DNA from: an uncultured Alistipes sp.
GTDB lineage: Bacteria > Bacteroidota > Bacteroidia > Bacteroidales > Rikenellaceae
DNA: 64,000 nucleotides
Reading direction: 5' to 3'
NCBI RefSeq assembly: GCF_949296715.1
Contig: NZ_CASFQD010000013.1
Span: forward strand, 1 to 64,000
Shown piece by piece: positions 33,470 to 42,984 of this stretch. Numbering within the stretch: position 1 is the first letter of the stretch; each line of letters opens with the position of its first letter. The notes under the pieces are model-generated. The model worked only from the letters and a program-made list of their open reading frames with translations. It made no database searches and had not been told where the DNA came from. Both the position numbers and the translations under genes were made by a program.

Positions 33470-34408
33470 ATGGACCTCGACAAGCTCAACAGATACCTCG
33501 ACAATACCGCGTCGGAAGCCGAAATGCGGGAGGTGCTCGCCTGGCTGGCTGCCGACGAGAAGAACCGGCAGGAACTGAACGCCCTCGACAAGGCGTTCTG
33601 CGCCTCGGTGCTCCATGCGCCGCGGCAGAAAGCCGGCGCGCGGCGTTTCCCGATGCTGCGCGGGGTGGTCCGCCATGTGCTCCGGGCCGCGGCCGTCGTG
33701 GCGCTCATCTTGGGCGTCGGCTACCTCGTGTCCGAGTACTGCCTTGTCTCCCTCGCCGGCCGCATGACGTCGCTCGAGGTGCCCGCAGGCCATTATTTGA
33801 GCCTGAATCTGGACGACGGCACAAAGGTATGGCTCAATGCCGGGGCACGGCTGGAGTATCCTGCGGCCTTCCTGCGCGGCGAACGCCGCGTGAAGGTGAC
33901 GGGCGAGGCGATGTTCGATGTCGCGCACGATGCCGACCGTCCGTTCGTCGTCGAGACCTTCGCCTGCGACGTCCGCGTGCTGGGCACCAAATTCGCCGTT
34001 GAGGCGGATGCCTCACGCGGGCTCTTCTCCGCATCGCTGCTCCGGGGCAGCGTCCGGGTCGAGGACCGCACGGGGCGCAACACCCCCGTCGTGCTCCGTC
34101 CCGACGAATGTTGCAGCCTCTGCCACGGGCGGCTGCTCGTCAGCCCCATCGACGACCCCGACGAGTTCCTCTGGACCGAGGGGATCATCAGCATCCGCGG
34201 GCTGACCTTCTTCGAGCTGATGGCCAAGTTCGAGCGGAGCTTCGACGTCGAGATCGCCGTCGAACGGAACATCCCGCCCGTAATCGAATACAACTACGGC
34301 AAGATACGTGTCTCGGACGGCATCGACTCGGCCCTGCGGCTGCTGCAGATGTCGTGCGACTTCACCTACGAGAAGAGCGCGGACAACCGGCACATAACCA
34401 TCCGGTGA
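33470..34408 (+). CDS. FecR-family anti-sigma factor
   Basis: 312 residues from the ATG at 33470, with a purine-rich ribosome site (GGAAGGA) just upstream; an in-frame TTG earlier is unlikely. N-terminal cytoplasmic sigma-binding part (~1-70, LDKLNRYLDNTASEAEMREVLAWL), one membrane helix (~75-95, VLRAAAVVALILGVGYLV), then a periplasmic FecR domain (VPAGHYLSLNLDDGTKVWLNAGARLEYP, VKVTGEAMFDVAHD, RVLGTKFAVEA) and a C-terminal secretin-like domain. It receives the signal from the STN domain of the SusC protein encoded next. Confidence 0.94.
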   Translation: MDLDKLNRYLDNTASEAEMREVLAWLAADEKNRQELNALDKAFCASVLHAPRQKAGARRFPMLRGVVRHVLRAAAVVALILGVGYLVSEYCLVSLAGRMTSLEVPAGHYLSLNLDDGTKVWLNAGARLEYPAAFLRGERRVKVTGEAMFDVAHDADRPFVVETFACDVRVLGTKFAVEADASRGLFSASLLRGSVRVEDRTGRNTPVVLRPDECCSLCHGRLLVSPIDDPDEFLWTEGIISIRGLTFFELMAKFERSFDVEIAVERNIPPVIEYNYGKIRVSDGIDSALRLLQMSCDFTYEKSADNRHITIR

Positions 34409-34515
34409 CCGTCCTCTTGCAACCACCCGTCCAACCACACCTAACCCGATTAAACCAAACTTCGAACCCTATGTCAGAATAACGCCTCCACACCGCCCGT
34501 TTCCATGCGGGAAAA

Positions 34516-34539
34516 CGGCAGACGCCAGGCCGTCTGCCG
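34516..34539 (+). promoter_or_regulatory. Leader hairpin between fecR and susC
   Basis: Inverted repeat with 9-base arms (34516-34524 and 34531-34539) in the 192-base gap between the anti-sigma gene and the STN-type susC. No T-run follows, so it looks like an mRNA-stability or leader element more than a terminator. The sigma factor's own target promoter is expected near here but has no consensus I can point to. Confidence 0.4.
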
Positions 34540-34600
34540 GAAAGGATGACACTCCGATTCGGTTGTCCAGCTAAAACTTCATTAACCTAAAGCCAACAGT

Positions 34601-37600
34601 ATGATTAAAAAACATGTACGGCCGATAAAAAGCCCGTACTTCCTCCTTTTGCTTCTATGCATGCTTTTTTCGGGCGCGCGGGGATTCGCCCAGTCCGAAA
34701 ACGTGACCATTCAGCTGCAGAACGTACCCCTGAAGCAGGTGATGACGGAGATCGAGAAACAGACTCCGTTCCTTTTCCTTTCGAAGCGCGACGTGAACAT
34801 CGAGAAACAGGTGAGCGTCGACGTGGTGTCCCGGCCGCTGTCCGAGGCGCTGGCGCAGATGGCCAAAGCTGCCGGCGTCTCCTACCAGATCGACGGCAAA
34901 TACATTTCGCTTTCGCCCGTCAGCAATGAACCCGCCCATGTGAAGGGCGTGGTGCTCGACAGCGACGGACAGCCCGTCATCGGGGCCTCGGTCATCGTGA
35001 AGGGCACGACGATCGGCGTCTCGACGGGTGTCGACGGCTCCTTCGCCCTGACGGTGCCCGCCCCTGCGGCCGAGGCCGTGCTGGAGGTCAACTACCTCGG
35101 CTACGAGCCCCAGGAGTTGAGCGTGGGCTCGCGCACCGATTTCCGGGTGACGCTCCAGAACTCCTCGGTCGTCGTGGAGAACGTCGTGGTGACGGCCCTC
35201 GGTATCAAGCGCGAGGAGAAGGCCCTGGCCTACAACGTGCAGCAGGTCAAGTCCGAGGAGCTGACCACGGTCAAGGACGCCAGCTTCATGAACTCGCTGG
35301 TGGGCAAGGTCGCCGGCGTACAGATCAACAGCGGCTCGAACGGCCCCGGCGGCGGCGTGCGCGTGATCATGCGCGGTGAGAAGTCCATCGAGAAGAGCAA
35401 CAACGTGCTCTACGTGATCGACGGTATTCCGATGTACAACCGCAACTTCGGCGGCGAGGGCGGCACGATGGACGTGCAGACCGGTTCGGAGAGCATCGCC
35501 GACATCAACCCCGAGGACATCGAGTCGATCAACATGCTGACCGGTCCCTCGGCTGCGGCCCTTTACGGATCGGATGCCGCCAACGGCGTGGTGCTCATCA
35601 ACACCAAGCGGGGCGAAAAGAACCGCACGATCGTCAACATCAGCAACAGCACGACCTTCTCGAAGGTCTACATGTTGCCCGAAATGCAGACCAGCTACGG
35701 TACGAATGCCGGTATGGAGAACTGGGGCGACAGGATCAACAGCAACTTCGACGTCCGCAAGTTCTTCAACACGGGAACCAACATCATCAACTCGGCCTCC
35801 GTCTCGACGGGCAACGAGAAGAACCAGACCTACCTGTCGGTCTCGACGACCAACAGCACCGGCATCATCCCCGAGAACTCGTATGACCGTTACAACTTCA
35901 CGGCGCGCAACACCACGACGTTCGCCAAGGACAAGCTGGTGCTGGACCTCGGTGCGAGCTTCATCATCCAGCAGGATGCCAATATGGTTTCGCAGGGCAG
36001 CTACTACAACCCGCTGCCGTCGCTCTACCTCTTCCCGCGCAGCGACGACTTCGACGAAATCCGCCTGTTCGAGCGCTGGGACCCCGTGCGCGGCTACATG
36101 ACCCAGTACTGGCCCTACGGCGAGGGTGCGCACAACATGCAGAACCCCTACTGGATTCAGAAGCGCATGCAGCGCGAGACGAACAAGCGCCGCTACATGC
36201 TCAACGCGTCGCTCAAGTGGAACATTACCGACTGGATGAACGTGACGGGCCGCGTGCGCGTCGACAACTCGGAGTACCGCATGACGAAGAAGCTCTACGC
36301 CTCGACGCTGACGACCTTCTGCGACGCCAACGGCGGATACGAGGACTATACGCAGCATGACCGCAGCTTCTACGGCGACGTGATGCTCAACATCGACAAG
36401 CGCTTCGGCGACGACTGGACCCTGACGGCCAACATCGGTGCGTCGATCGACGACCAGCGTTTCGAGGAGCAGGGCGGTTCGGGCAACCTGAACATCACCA
36501 ACCTGTTCACCATGAACAACGTCAACTACGAGAGCAAGTACAAACCCATCCAGAGCGGCTGGCACGATCAGGAGCAGTCGATCTTCGCTTCGGCCGAAAT
36601 CGGCTGGCGCTCGATGCTCTACCTGACGGTCACCGGCCGCAACGACTGGTCGTCGCAGCTGGCCTTCTCGAACAACTCCTCGTTCTTCTATCCTTCGGCA
36701 GGTCTCTCGGCCGTCGTGTCGAACATGGTCGAGCTGCCCGACTGGTTCTCGTTCCTGAAGGTCCGCGGATCGTATTCGCGCGTGGCCTCGGCCTTCGACC
36801 GCTACCTCTCGAATCCGGCCTACTCGTTCAACAGCCAGACGCAGAACTGGTCCAAGCCCTCGACCTACCCGGCCTACGACCTGCAGCCCGAGGACACCAA
36901 GTCGTGGGAGGTCGGTCTGAACGCCCGCTTCTTCGGGCACCTCAACCTCGACGTGACCTACTACCGTTCGAACACCTACCACCAGACGATCTACGCCACG
37001 CTTCCCTCCTCGTCGGGATACAACCAGGTGGTCGTGCAGACGGGTGACGTGCAGAACCAGGGCGTCGAGCTGGCCCTGAGCTACAACAACAAGTGGGGCG
37101 ACTTCACCTGGGGCAGCGCATACACCTTCACGCTCAACCGCAACCGGATCAACAGCCTGGGTGCCGGAGAACTCAATCCCGTGACGGGCGAGACCCTGGC
37201 CGGCGACGAGATCCAGAAGGACTGGCTCGGACAGTCGAACGTCGCTCCGCAGGTGATCCTGCGCACGGGCGGTACGATGAGCGACATCTACATCAACCAC
37301 GAACTGGCCCGCGACCTGAACGGCAACATCCTGGTGAACCCCTCGAGCGGCGAACTCTCGATGACCGAGACCGACTTCCGCAAGGTGGGCCACCTCTCGC
37401 CCGACTACACGATGGGCTGGAGCAACAACTTCGGTTGGAAGGGACTCGAGCTGGGCGTCGTGCTGACGGCCCGCATCGGCGGCCTGGCCTACTCGGCAAC
37501 GCAGGGTATCCTCGACTACTACGGCGCATCGCAGGCCACGGCCGACGCGCGCGAGGCCGGCGGCGTGGCGATCAACTACGGCAAGGTCGATGCACGGAGC

Positions 37601-37897
37601 TACTATCAGACGATCTCGACGGCCTACGGCGGTTACGGCGCCTACTATCTGTACAGCGCGACGAACGTGCGTCTGCAGGAGTTGAGCCTTGCCTACACGC
37701 TTCCGCAGCGGTGGTTCCGCAACAAGGCCCGGCTTACGGTGGGTCTGGTGGCCCGCAACCTCTGGATGATCTATTGCAAGGCGCCCTTCGATCCGGAACT
37801 CTCGTCGGCGACGAACAACACCTACTACCAGAATGTCGACTACTTCATGCAGCCGAGCACGCGCAATTTCGGATTTAATGTGAAACTGCAATTCTAA
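34601..37897 (+). CDS. SusC/RagA-family TonB-dependent transducer with STN domain
   Basis: 1098 residues. Signal peptide to ~31 (GARGFAQ). Residues ~35-105 form an STN (secretin/TonB N-terminal) domain (VTIQLQNVPLKQVMTEIEKQ, LSEALAQMAKAAGVSYQIDG), the piece that contacts FecR in trans-envelope signalling. Then a carboxypeptidase-regulatory-like domain (VKGVVLDSDGQPVIGASVIVKG), a plug with the TonB box region VVENVVVTALGIKREEKALA and the signature SAAALYGSDAANGVVLINTKRG, and a barrel ending in LQF. It both imports glycan and signals its presence to the FecIR pair upstream. Confidence 0.96.
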   Translation: MIKKHVRPIKSPYFLLLLLCMLFSGARGFAQSENVTIQLQNVPLKQVMTEIEKQTPFLFLSKRDVNIEKQVSVDVVSRPLSEALAQMAKAAGVSYQIDGKYISLSPVSNEPAHVKGVVLDSDGQPVIGASVIVKGTTIGVSTGVDGSFALTVPAPAAEAVLEVNYLGYEPQELSVGSRTDFRVTLQNSSVVVENVVVTALGIKREEKALAYNVQQVKSEELTTVKDASFMNSLVGKVAGVQINSGSNGPGGGVRVIMRGEKSIEKSNNVLYVIDGIPMYNRNFGGEGGTMDVQTGSESIADINPEDIESINMLTGPSAAALYGSDAANGVVLINTKRGEKNRTIVNISNSTTFSKVYMLPEMQTSYGTNAGMENWGDRINSNFDVRKFFNTGTNIINSASVSTGNEKNQTYLSVSTTNSTGIIPENSYDRYNFTARNTTTFAKDKLVLDLGASFIIQQDANMVSQGSYYNPLPSLYLFPRSDDFDEIRLFERWDPVRGYMTQYWPYGEGAHNMQNPYWIQKRMQRETNKRRYMLNASLKWNITDWMNVTGRVRVDNSEYRMTKKLYASTLTTFCDANGGYEDYTQHDRSFYGDVMLNIDKRFGDDWTLTANIGASIDDQRFEEQGGSGNLNITNLFTMNNVNYESKYKPIQSGWHDQEQSIFASAEIGWRSMLYLTVTGRNDWSSQLAFSNNSSFFYPSAGLSAVVSNMVELPDWFSFLKVRGSYSRVASAFDRYLSNPAYSFNSQTQNWSKPSTYPAYDLQPEDTKSWEVGLNARFFGHLNLDVTYYRSNTYHQTIYATLPSSSGYNQVVVQTGDVQNQGVELALSYNNKWGDFTWGSAYTFTLNRNRINSLGAGELNPVTGETLAGDEIQKDWLGQSNVAPQVILRTGGTMSDIYINHELARDLNGNILVNPSSGELSMTETDFRKVGHLSPDYTMGWSNNFGWKGLELGVVLTARIGGLAYSATQGILDYYGASQATADAREAGGVAINYGKVDARSYYQTISTAYGGYGAYYLYSATNVRLQELSLAYTLPQRWFRNKARLTVGLVARNLWMIYCKAPFDPELSSATNNTYYQNVDYFMQPSTRNFGFNVKLQF

Positions 37898-37910
37898 ACC
37901 GATCCTCATT

Positions 37911-39437
37911 ATGAAAAGCATTTATAAAGTTTTAGGCCTGGTTCTGATGCTCGGATGCGGAGCTGTCGGATGTACGGGCAACTTCGAAGAGTACAACAGC
38001 GATCCGTATGCGATCTACGAAGCTCAGCCCAACGTCCTGCTTCCCACGATGCTCGACGCCATGATGTACGTACAGCAGAACGACTCCCAGATGGTCGATC
38101 AGATGGTCGGGTCGCTCGGCGGCTACTTCACCTGCTCGAACCGCTGGGGCGGTCAGAACTTCGATACGTTCAACGCCTCGGATGCGTGGAACGCCACGCC
38201 CTACAACACGATGTTCGAGGACATCTATGCCAACTTCTTCGACATCAAGGAGAGCACCAGCGGCTCGGGCCACTATTACGCCATGGCCCAGCTCGTGCGT
38301 GCCGCCGTGATGATGCGCGTGGCCGACATGTACGGCCCGATCCCCTACAGCAAGGTCAACGACGGATCGTTCTACGTGGAGTACGACGCTCCGGAGGAGG
38401 TCTATGCCAACATCTTTGCCGACCTGTCGGATGCGGCCACGACGCTGAACAACTACGCACTGCTCTATCCGTCGTCGAAGCCCTTTGCCTCGAACGACCC
38501 GATCTACGGCGGCGACTATGGGCTGTGGGCCCGTCTGGCCAATTCGCTGTGCCTGCGCCTGGCGGTGCGGATCGGTGACCGCGAGGCGGCCGAGAGTGCC
38601 GTCACCCATCCCGCGGGACTGATCGAGACCAACGCGCAGAACGCGATGATGGACCCCGGCACGCAGGGCAACCCCTACCAGCTGGCCTCGGCCTCGTGGG
38701 GCGACCTGCGCGTCAACGCCTCGATCGTCGACTACATGACCGGTTACAACGATCCCCGTTGCAGCGCCTATTTCCAGGCGTCGACTTTCTCCGGCGGCGG
38801 CTATATCGGCATGCGTGCCGGTTCGGCCTCCTTCGAGAAACTCGACGTGGCCTCCTATTCGCTGCCCAACATCGAGTCGGGCGACGCCCTGCCGGTCTTC
38901 GTGGCCGCCGAGACCAGCTTCCTGAAGGCCGAGATGGCGTTGAGGGGCTGGAGCGTCAGCAACACGGCACAGAGCTACTACGAGGCGGGTGTCCGGCTGT
39001 CGATGGAGCAGTACGGTATCGACACGAAGTCGATCGAGGCCTACCTGGCCGACGAGACCTCGACCCCTGCCGGGCATGACGACCCGCGTGGCGCGCTCTA
39101 CGACTACGACCGTGCGACCGACGTCAAGATCAAGTGGAACGATGCCGACGGCATGGAGAAGAACCTCGAGCGGATCATCACCCAGAAGTGGATCGCCAAC
39201 TACCCGATGGGCCTCGAGGCGTGGGCCGAGTTCCGCCGCACGGGCTATCCCGAGCTGGCTCCGGCCATCGACAACCTGAGCGGAGGCACGATCACCGACA
39301 ATTTCCGCGGCATGCGCCGTCTGCGCTACCCCTACACGGAGAAGAACCTCAATGCGGCCAACTATGCCGCAGCCGTTGCGATGCTGGGCGGCGTCGACAA
39401 CGAGTCGGTGGATCTGTTCTGGACCAAAAAGAATTAG
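37911..39437 (+). CDS. SusD-like nutrient-binding outer-membrane lipoprotein
   Basis: 508 residues. Lipobox (GAVGC) near residue 20. Belongs to the SusD-like_2 branch: NFEEYNSDPYAIYEAQPNVLLPTMLDAM early, HYYAMAQLVRAAVMMRVADMYGPIPYSKV in the TPR region, and a C-terminal IITQKWIANYPMGLEAWAEFRRTGYPEL. Lid and glycan receptor for the SusC encoded 13 bases upstream. Followed 27 bases later by the GH18 gene. Confidence 0.94.
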   Translation: MKSIYKVLGLVLMLGCGAVGCTGNFEEYNSDPYAIYEAQPNVLLPTMLDAMMYVQQNDSQMVDQMVGSLGGYFTCSNRWGGQNFDTFNASDAWNATPYNTMFEDIYANFFDIKESTSGSGHYYAMAQLVRAAVMMRVADMYGPIPYSKVNDGSFYVEYDAPEEVYANIFADLSDAATTLNNYALLYPSSKPFASNDPIYGGDYGLWARLANSLCLRLAVRIGDREAAESAVTHPAGLIETNAQNAMMDPGTQGNPYQLASASWGDLRVNASIVDYMTGYNDPRCSAYFQASTFSGGGYIGMRAGSASFEKLDVASYSLPNIESGDALPVFVAAETSFLKAEMALRGWSVSNTAQSYYEAGVRLSMEQYGIDTKSIEAYLADETSTPAGHDDPRGALYDYDRATDVKIKWNDADGMEKNLERIITQKWIANYPMGLEAWAEFRRTGYPELAPAIDNLSGGTITDNFRGMRRLRYPYTEKNLNAANYAAAVAMLGGVDNESVDLFWTKKN

Positions 39438-39464
39438 TGCGCACCTAACAAAACATCGAATACC

Positions 39465-40568
39465 ATGAAGAAAAACAAGATATGGGCATTTGTCGCGGCG
39501 CTGGCCATCGTGCCGTTTGCCGCGTGCAGCGACTGGACGGAAATCGAGGCCGAGCGGCTGACCGACTATGACAACACCGAGGTGGCCCGTCCCGACTCCT
39601 ACTACAAGGCGCTGCGGGAGTGGAAAAAGAGCGATCACGCCATCTCGTTCGGCTGGTTCAGCGGCTGGGGCGAGCATTCGGCCTCGACGACCAACATGCT
39701 GGCCGGCATCCCCGACAGCATGGACGTGGTCTCGCTGTGGGGCAACTGGTCGAACCTGACCGAGGAGCGCAAGCAGGACCTGAAGCACGTGCAGCAGACC
39801 AAGGGTACGAAGATCGTATTTTGCAGTTTCACCCAGACGGTGGGGCAGAACTTCACGCCCGAGGAGCACAATGCGACCGTCGAGGACCGTCATGCCTTCT
39901 GGGGCTGGGTCGACGGGGACGAGGAGGCCATCGCCGCTGCCATCCGCAAGTATGCCGGTGCGATCATCGACACGCTCAACAAGTACGGCTACGACGGATT
40001 CGACATCGACTTCGAGCCTCACTACGGCTACAGCGGCGAACTGGCCAGCTACAACGACCGGATGCACATCCTGATCTCGGAGCTCGGCAAGCACATCGGC
40101 CCGAAGTCTCCCAATCCCGGGAAGCTGCTCATCGTCGACGGCGAGCCGCAGTCGCTCGACGCCGAGACGGGCGAGTACATCAGCTACTTCGTCATTCAGG
40201 CCTATTCGGGCACGTCGGGCGATACGAGCCTCTGGTATAATTCGGATGTGAACCTGAATGCCCGACTGCAGCAGGGCATCGCCAAGTTCGGCGCCCTGCT
40301 GGGCGAGGAGACGGTGACCAACCGCTACGTGATGACCGAGAATCTCGAATCGGCCCTCGACTGCCTGAAGGGCGGATATCGGTATTATGATGCGTCGGGC
40401 AACCTGGCCAGCTACCCCTCGCTGGTGGGCATGGCCATGTGGGAGCCGGAAAACGGCTACCGCAAGGGCGGTTTCGGAGCCTACCAGTTCGGTTACGAGG
40501 CCTCCAACTCGCCCTCGTACAAATGGATGCGCACGGCTATCCAGGCCGCCAATCCTGCCGTGAATTAG
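39465..40568 (+). CDS. Glycoside hydrolase family 18 lipoprotein (endo-beta-N-acetylglucosaminidase-like)
   Basis: 367 residues. Lipobox (PFAAC). The GH18 active-site motif DxxDxDxE is plain: DGFDIDFE with the catalytic Glu184. The surroundings (SFGWFSGWGEH early, FVIQAYSG, MAMWEPENGY late) resemble the single-domain endo-beta-N-acetylglucosaminidases (EndoH/EndoF-like) more than chitinases. Such an enzyme would cut between the two GlcNAc residues of an N-glycan. Sits among SusCD and two glycan-binding lipoproteins, so probably on the cell surface. The substrate is an inference from context. Confidence 0.88.
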   Translation: MKKNKIWAFVAALAIVPFAACSDWTEIEAERLTDYDNTEVARPDSYYKALREWKKSDHAISFGWFSGWGEHSASTTNMLAGIPDSMDVVSLWGNWSNLTEERKQDLKHVQQTKGTKIVFCSFTQTVGQNFTPEEHNATVEDRHAFWGWVDGDEEAIAAAIRKYAGAIIDTLNKYGYDGFDIDFEPHYGYSGELASYNDRMHILISELGKHIGPKSPNPGKLLIVDGEPQSLDAETGEYISYFVIQAYSGTSGDTSLWYNSDVNLNARLQQGIAKFGALLGEETVTNRYVMTENLESALDCLKGGYRYYDASGNLASYPSLVGMAMWEPENGYRKGGFGAYQFGYEASNSPSYKWMRTAIQAANPAVN

Positions 40569-40597
40569 CGTCGAACCATTAAACAACGAACACGAAA

Positions 40598-41812
40598 ATG
40601 AAAAACAGCATTATGAAAGCGCTCCTTCTGGGAGCGGTGGGCGCGGCAGGATTGCTCTGTGCGTGCGACGATGCCGAATACGATACGCTCGGTGCCCGGG
40701 CTTTCATCAGTGAAAGCACCTCCTCCTCGAGCCGCAGCGAAAAGGTGACCATCACCGACGACGGTGCCGACGTCGAGGTGACGGCCTGCCTAAGCAGCGC
40801 CGTGTCGCAGGATGTCACCCTGCGCTTCGAGATCGACGAGAGCATTCTCGATACCTACAACAAGGCACAGGCTTCGAGTTTCGTCCCCCTGCCCGCCTCG
40901 AACTTCGAAATGGAGGCCGAGGTGACGATCCCGGCCGGAAGCTACAGCGCCAGCGCCACCCGCATCCATATCCTGCCGTTGAGCGCTGAACAGATCGGTG
41001 AGAGCTACGCCATTCCGCTGCGTCTGGTGAGCGTGTCGGGCGGCGTTCCCGTTACGTCGACCACTTCGACCTATATCATTACCACCGAGACGGTTACCAC
41101 GTCGTCGCTTCCGATGTTCATCGGCAATGCGGGGCTTACGTCGGGTGAAGTCTCGCTGTCGCTCCCGCAGTATACGATCGAATGCCGCTTCCAGGTCAGC
41201 AATACGGACAACCGCAACCGTGCCGTCTTTACCAACGGCGGATCGGTCCTGCTGCGTTTCGAGGACCCGCAGAATGATACGGACGGCGTTCCGGCACACT
41301 CCTACGTGCAGTTCCAGGGTGAAGGCTGGTATCACAATCCCTCGGACTACTTCCGCACGAACAAGTGGCAGCATCTGGCGCTGACCTATGACGGCAAGGC
41401 CATCACCCTCTATGTCAACGGTGCCAAGGCCGGAACGAAGGAGGGTGTCTGCGACCCGACGTTTGCAATTCTGGCCTGGTTCGGCGGCGATGCCGGCGGC
41501 GGCCACGGTACGGGAGACCCTGCGTGGTGGGCCGGCTGCAAGATTCTCTGCTCGGAACTGCGCGTATGGTCGGTATGCCGCACGGAGGCCCAGATTCAGA
41601 ACAACATGACCACGACCGGCTCCTCTTCGGAAGGCCTGGTGGGTTACTGGCGTATGTCCAGCACCTGGGCGGGTACCACTACGGAGAACGGCAAGACCCT
41701 CTATACCTTCGAGGACTGCACCGGACACGGCTATACGCTGAAGACCGAGGTGGCTCCGATCTGGGTGGACGGCATCAAGTCGACCGATACGGAGACCGCA
41801 TGGCCCGAATGA
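40598..41812 (+). CDS. DUF1735 lipoprotein with LamG-like (concanavalin-type) domain
   Basis: 404 residues. Lipobox (LLCAC). Residues ~35-150 form a DUF1735/BT_3987-type beta-sandwich (VTITDDGADVEVTACLSSAVSQDVTLRFEID, SVSGGVPVTSTTSTYII). Residues ~170-395 form a LamG/pentraxin-like jelly roll (TIECRFQVSNTDNRNRAVFT, NKWQHLALTYDGKAITLYVNGAKAG, GYWRMSS). No catalytic residues are visible. Expected to bind glycan or protein on the surface and assist the GH18 enzyme, as in N-glycan loci of Bacteroides. Confidence 0.85.
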   Translation: MKNSIMKALLLGAVGAAGLLCACDDAEYDTLGARAFISESTSSSSRSEKVTITDDGADVEVTACLSSAVSQDVTLRFEIDESILDTYNKAQASSFVPLPASNFEMEAEVTIPAGSYSASATRIHILPLSAEQIGESYAIPLRLVSVSGGVPVTSTTSTYIITTETVTTSSLPMFIGNAGLTSGEVSLSLPQYTIECRFQVSNTDNRNRAVFTNGGSVLLRFEDPQNDTDGVPAHSYVQFQGEGWYHNPSDYFRTNKWQHLALTYDGKAITLYVNGAKAGTKEGVCDPTFAILAWFGGDAGGGHGTGDPAWWAGCKILCSELRVWSVCRTEAQIQNNMTTTGSSSEGLVGYWRMSSTWAGTTTENGKTLYTFEDCTGHGYTLKTEVAPIWVDGIKSTDTETAWPE

Positions 41813-41861
41813 CCGGACGGGCGAACAAACCCATACAATTGAATCTTTAATACGAACGAAT

Positions 41862-42827
41862 ATGTTTGGAAAATTGAAATGTCTGTCGATGGTCCTCGCG
41901 TTTGCCGCAATCGGTACGGTATTCACGGCTTGCGACGACGATGAGACCGCAGTCGACGAATGGACCTCGAATTACGTCTACCTCCAGCGTTTCGGACTTG
42001 GCGTATCGAACCGGGTGTACAACCTGTCGCACTCTTCGCTGGGAGTCATAAGCTCCGAAGAGATTTCTGTTCCCCTCACCGTCTGCCTCGCGCAGCCCTA
42101 CGGCCGTGACGTGGCCGTGACGCTGGCGGCGTCGATCGAAGGGGATCTCCCGGCTGACGATGTGGCCCTCGACGGGAACGTGGTCATCCCCGCAGGGGAG
42201 ACGAGCGTCGCCACGACGCTGTCGGTCAATTCGGACTGGAGCTTCGTCTCGCGTGATGCCGAGAGCTATACGATCCGGGTTTCGGTTGCGTCGGTTTCGC
42301 CCGCTTCGGACGATCTTCGCATTTCGACGAAGCAGGGTGAACTGACCTGTACGATCAACAAGGCCGAGTACTGCGACATCCTGCCCAACGAGGTGCCCGA
42401 CGGCAGCCGGATTACGGACTATACGGGATGGTCGGTCCGCTCGTGCTACGACGAGTCGCTGGACGGCCCCTGGTCGAATGTCCAGGATGCCCTTATCGAC
42501 GGCGATACGGGCGGTAACAGTTATGTCTGGTACAGTACGCCGCTGCTTTCGGTCAGGATCGACATGGGCGAGTCCCGCTCGATCAGCGGACTGGAGTATT
42601 ACAGCTTTTACGACGCATCGACCTACTCCTTCACCCGCTGCAAGCTCTTTACGAGCGACGACGGCGAGTTGTGGACGGAAAGAACCCCCAAAGAGGGTCT
42701 GGAGATGGGGGCTCTCCGCAATACGCAGTATCTGAAGTTCATCTCGCCGATCGAGACCCGTTATGTGATCTGGCAGATGTTCGGATCGGCGGTTCTCTGC
42801 TCCGAGATTTACGTCTATCGGAAATAG
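41862..42827 (+). CDS. DUF1735 lipoprotein with discoidin-like (F5/8 type C) domain
   Basis: 321 residues. Lipobox (IGTVFTAC). N-terminal DUF1735 domain (SSEEISVPLTVCLAQPYGRDVAVTLA, VVIPAGETSVATTLSVNSD), then a C-terminal ~130-residue discoidin-like fold (ALIDGDTGGNSYVWYST, IDMGESRSISGLEYYSF, RYVIWQMFGSAVLCSEIYVYRK). Likely a surface glycan-binding protein. Last gene of the locus and followed by a terminator at 42847. Confidence 0.85.
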   Translation: MFGKLKCLSMVLAFAAIGTVFTACDDDETAVDEWTSNYVYLQRFGLGVSNRVYNLSHSSLGVISSEEISVPLTVCLAQPYGRDVAVTLAASIEGDLPADDVALDGNVVIPAGETSVATTLSVNSDWSFVSRDAESYTIRVSVASVSPASDDLRISTKQGELTCTINKAEYCDILPNEVPDGSRITDYTGWSVRSCYDESLDGPWSNVQDALIDGDTGGNSYVWYSTPLLSVRIDMGESRSISGLEYYSFYDASTYSFTRCKLFTSDDGELWTERTPKEGLEMGALRNTQYLKFISPIETRYVIWQMFGSAVLCSEIYVYRK

Positions 42828-42846
42828 GCGCTGTCCGCCATACGGA

Positions 42847-42879
42847 AATGGGGGTTGTTCACACGGGACAACCCCCATT
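42847..42879 (+). terminator. Terminator of the GH18 polysaccharide locus
   Basis: 12-base-pair perfect inverted repeat (42847-42858 with 42868-42879), then CTTTTG, 20 bases after the last stop of the locus. Confidence 0.85.
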
Positions 42880-42984
42880 CTTTTGCGGAGTCACTCCGCA
42901 ACCGGTCTCCGAGACCGGTCTCCGGACCGTTTGCCGGCGGTGCGAAAGAGTCCGGCATGATGTCCGTCCTCTTCCCTCCGTCGG

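Noticed and set aside
34655..37921. A 1088-codon minus-strand frame opposite susC
   Set aside because: Same antisense artefact; the plus-strand SusC reading is unambiguous.
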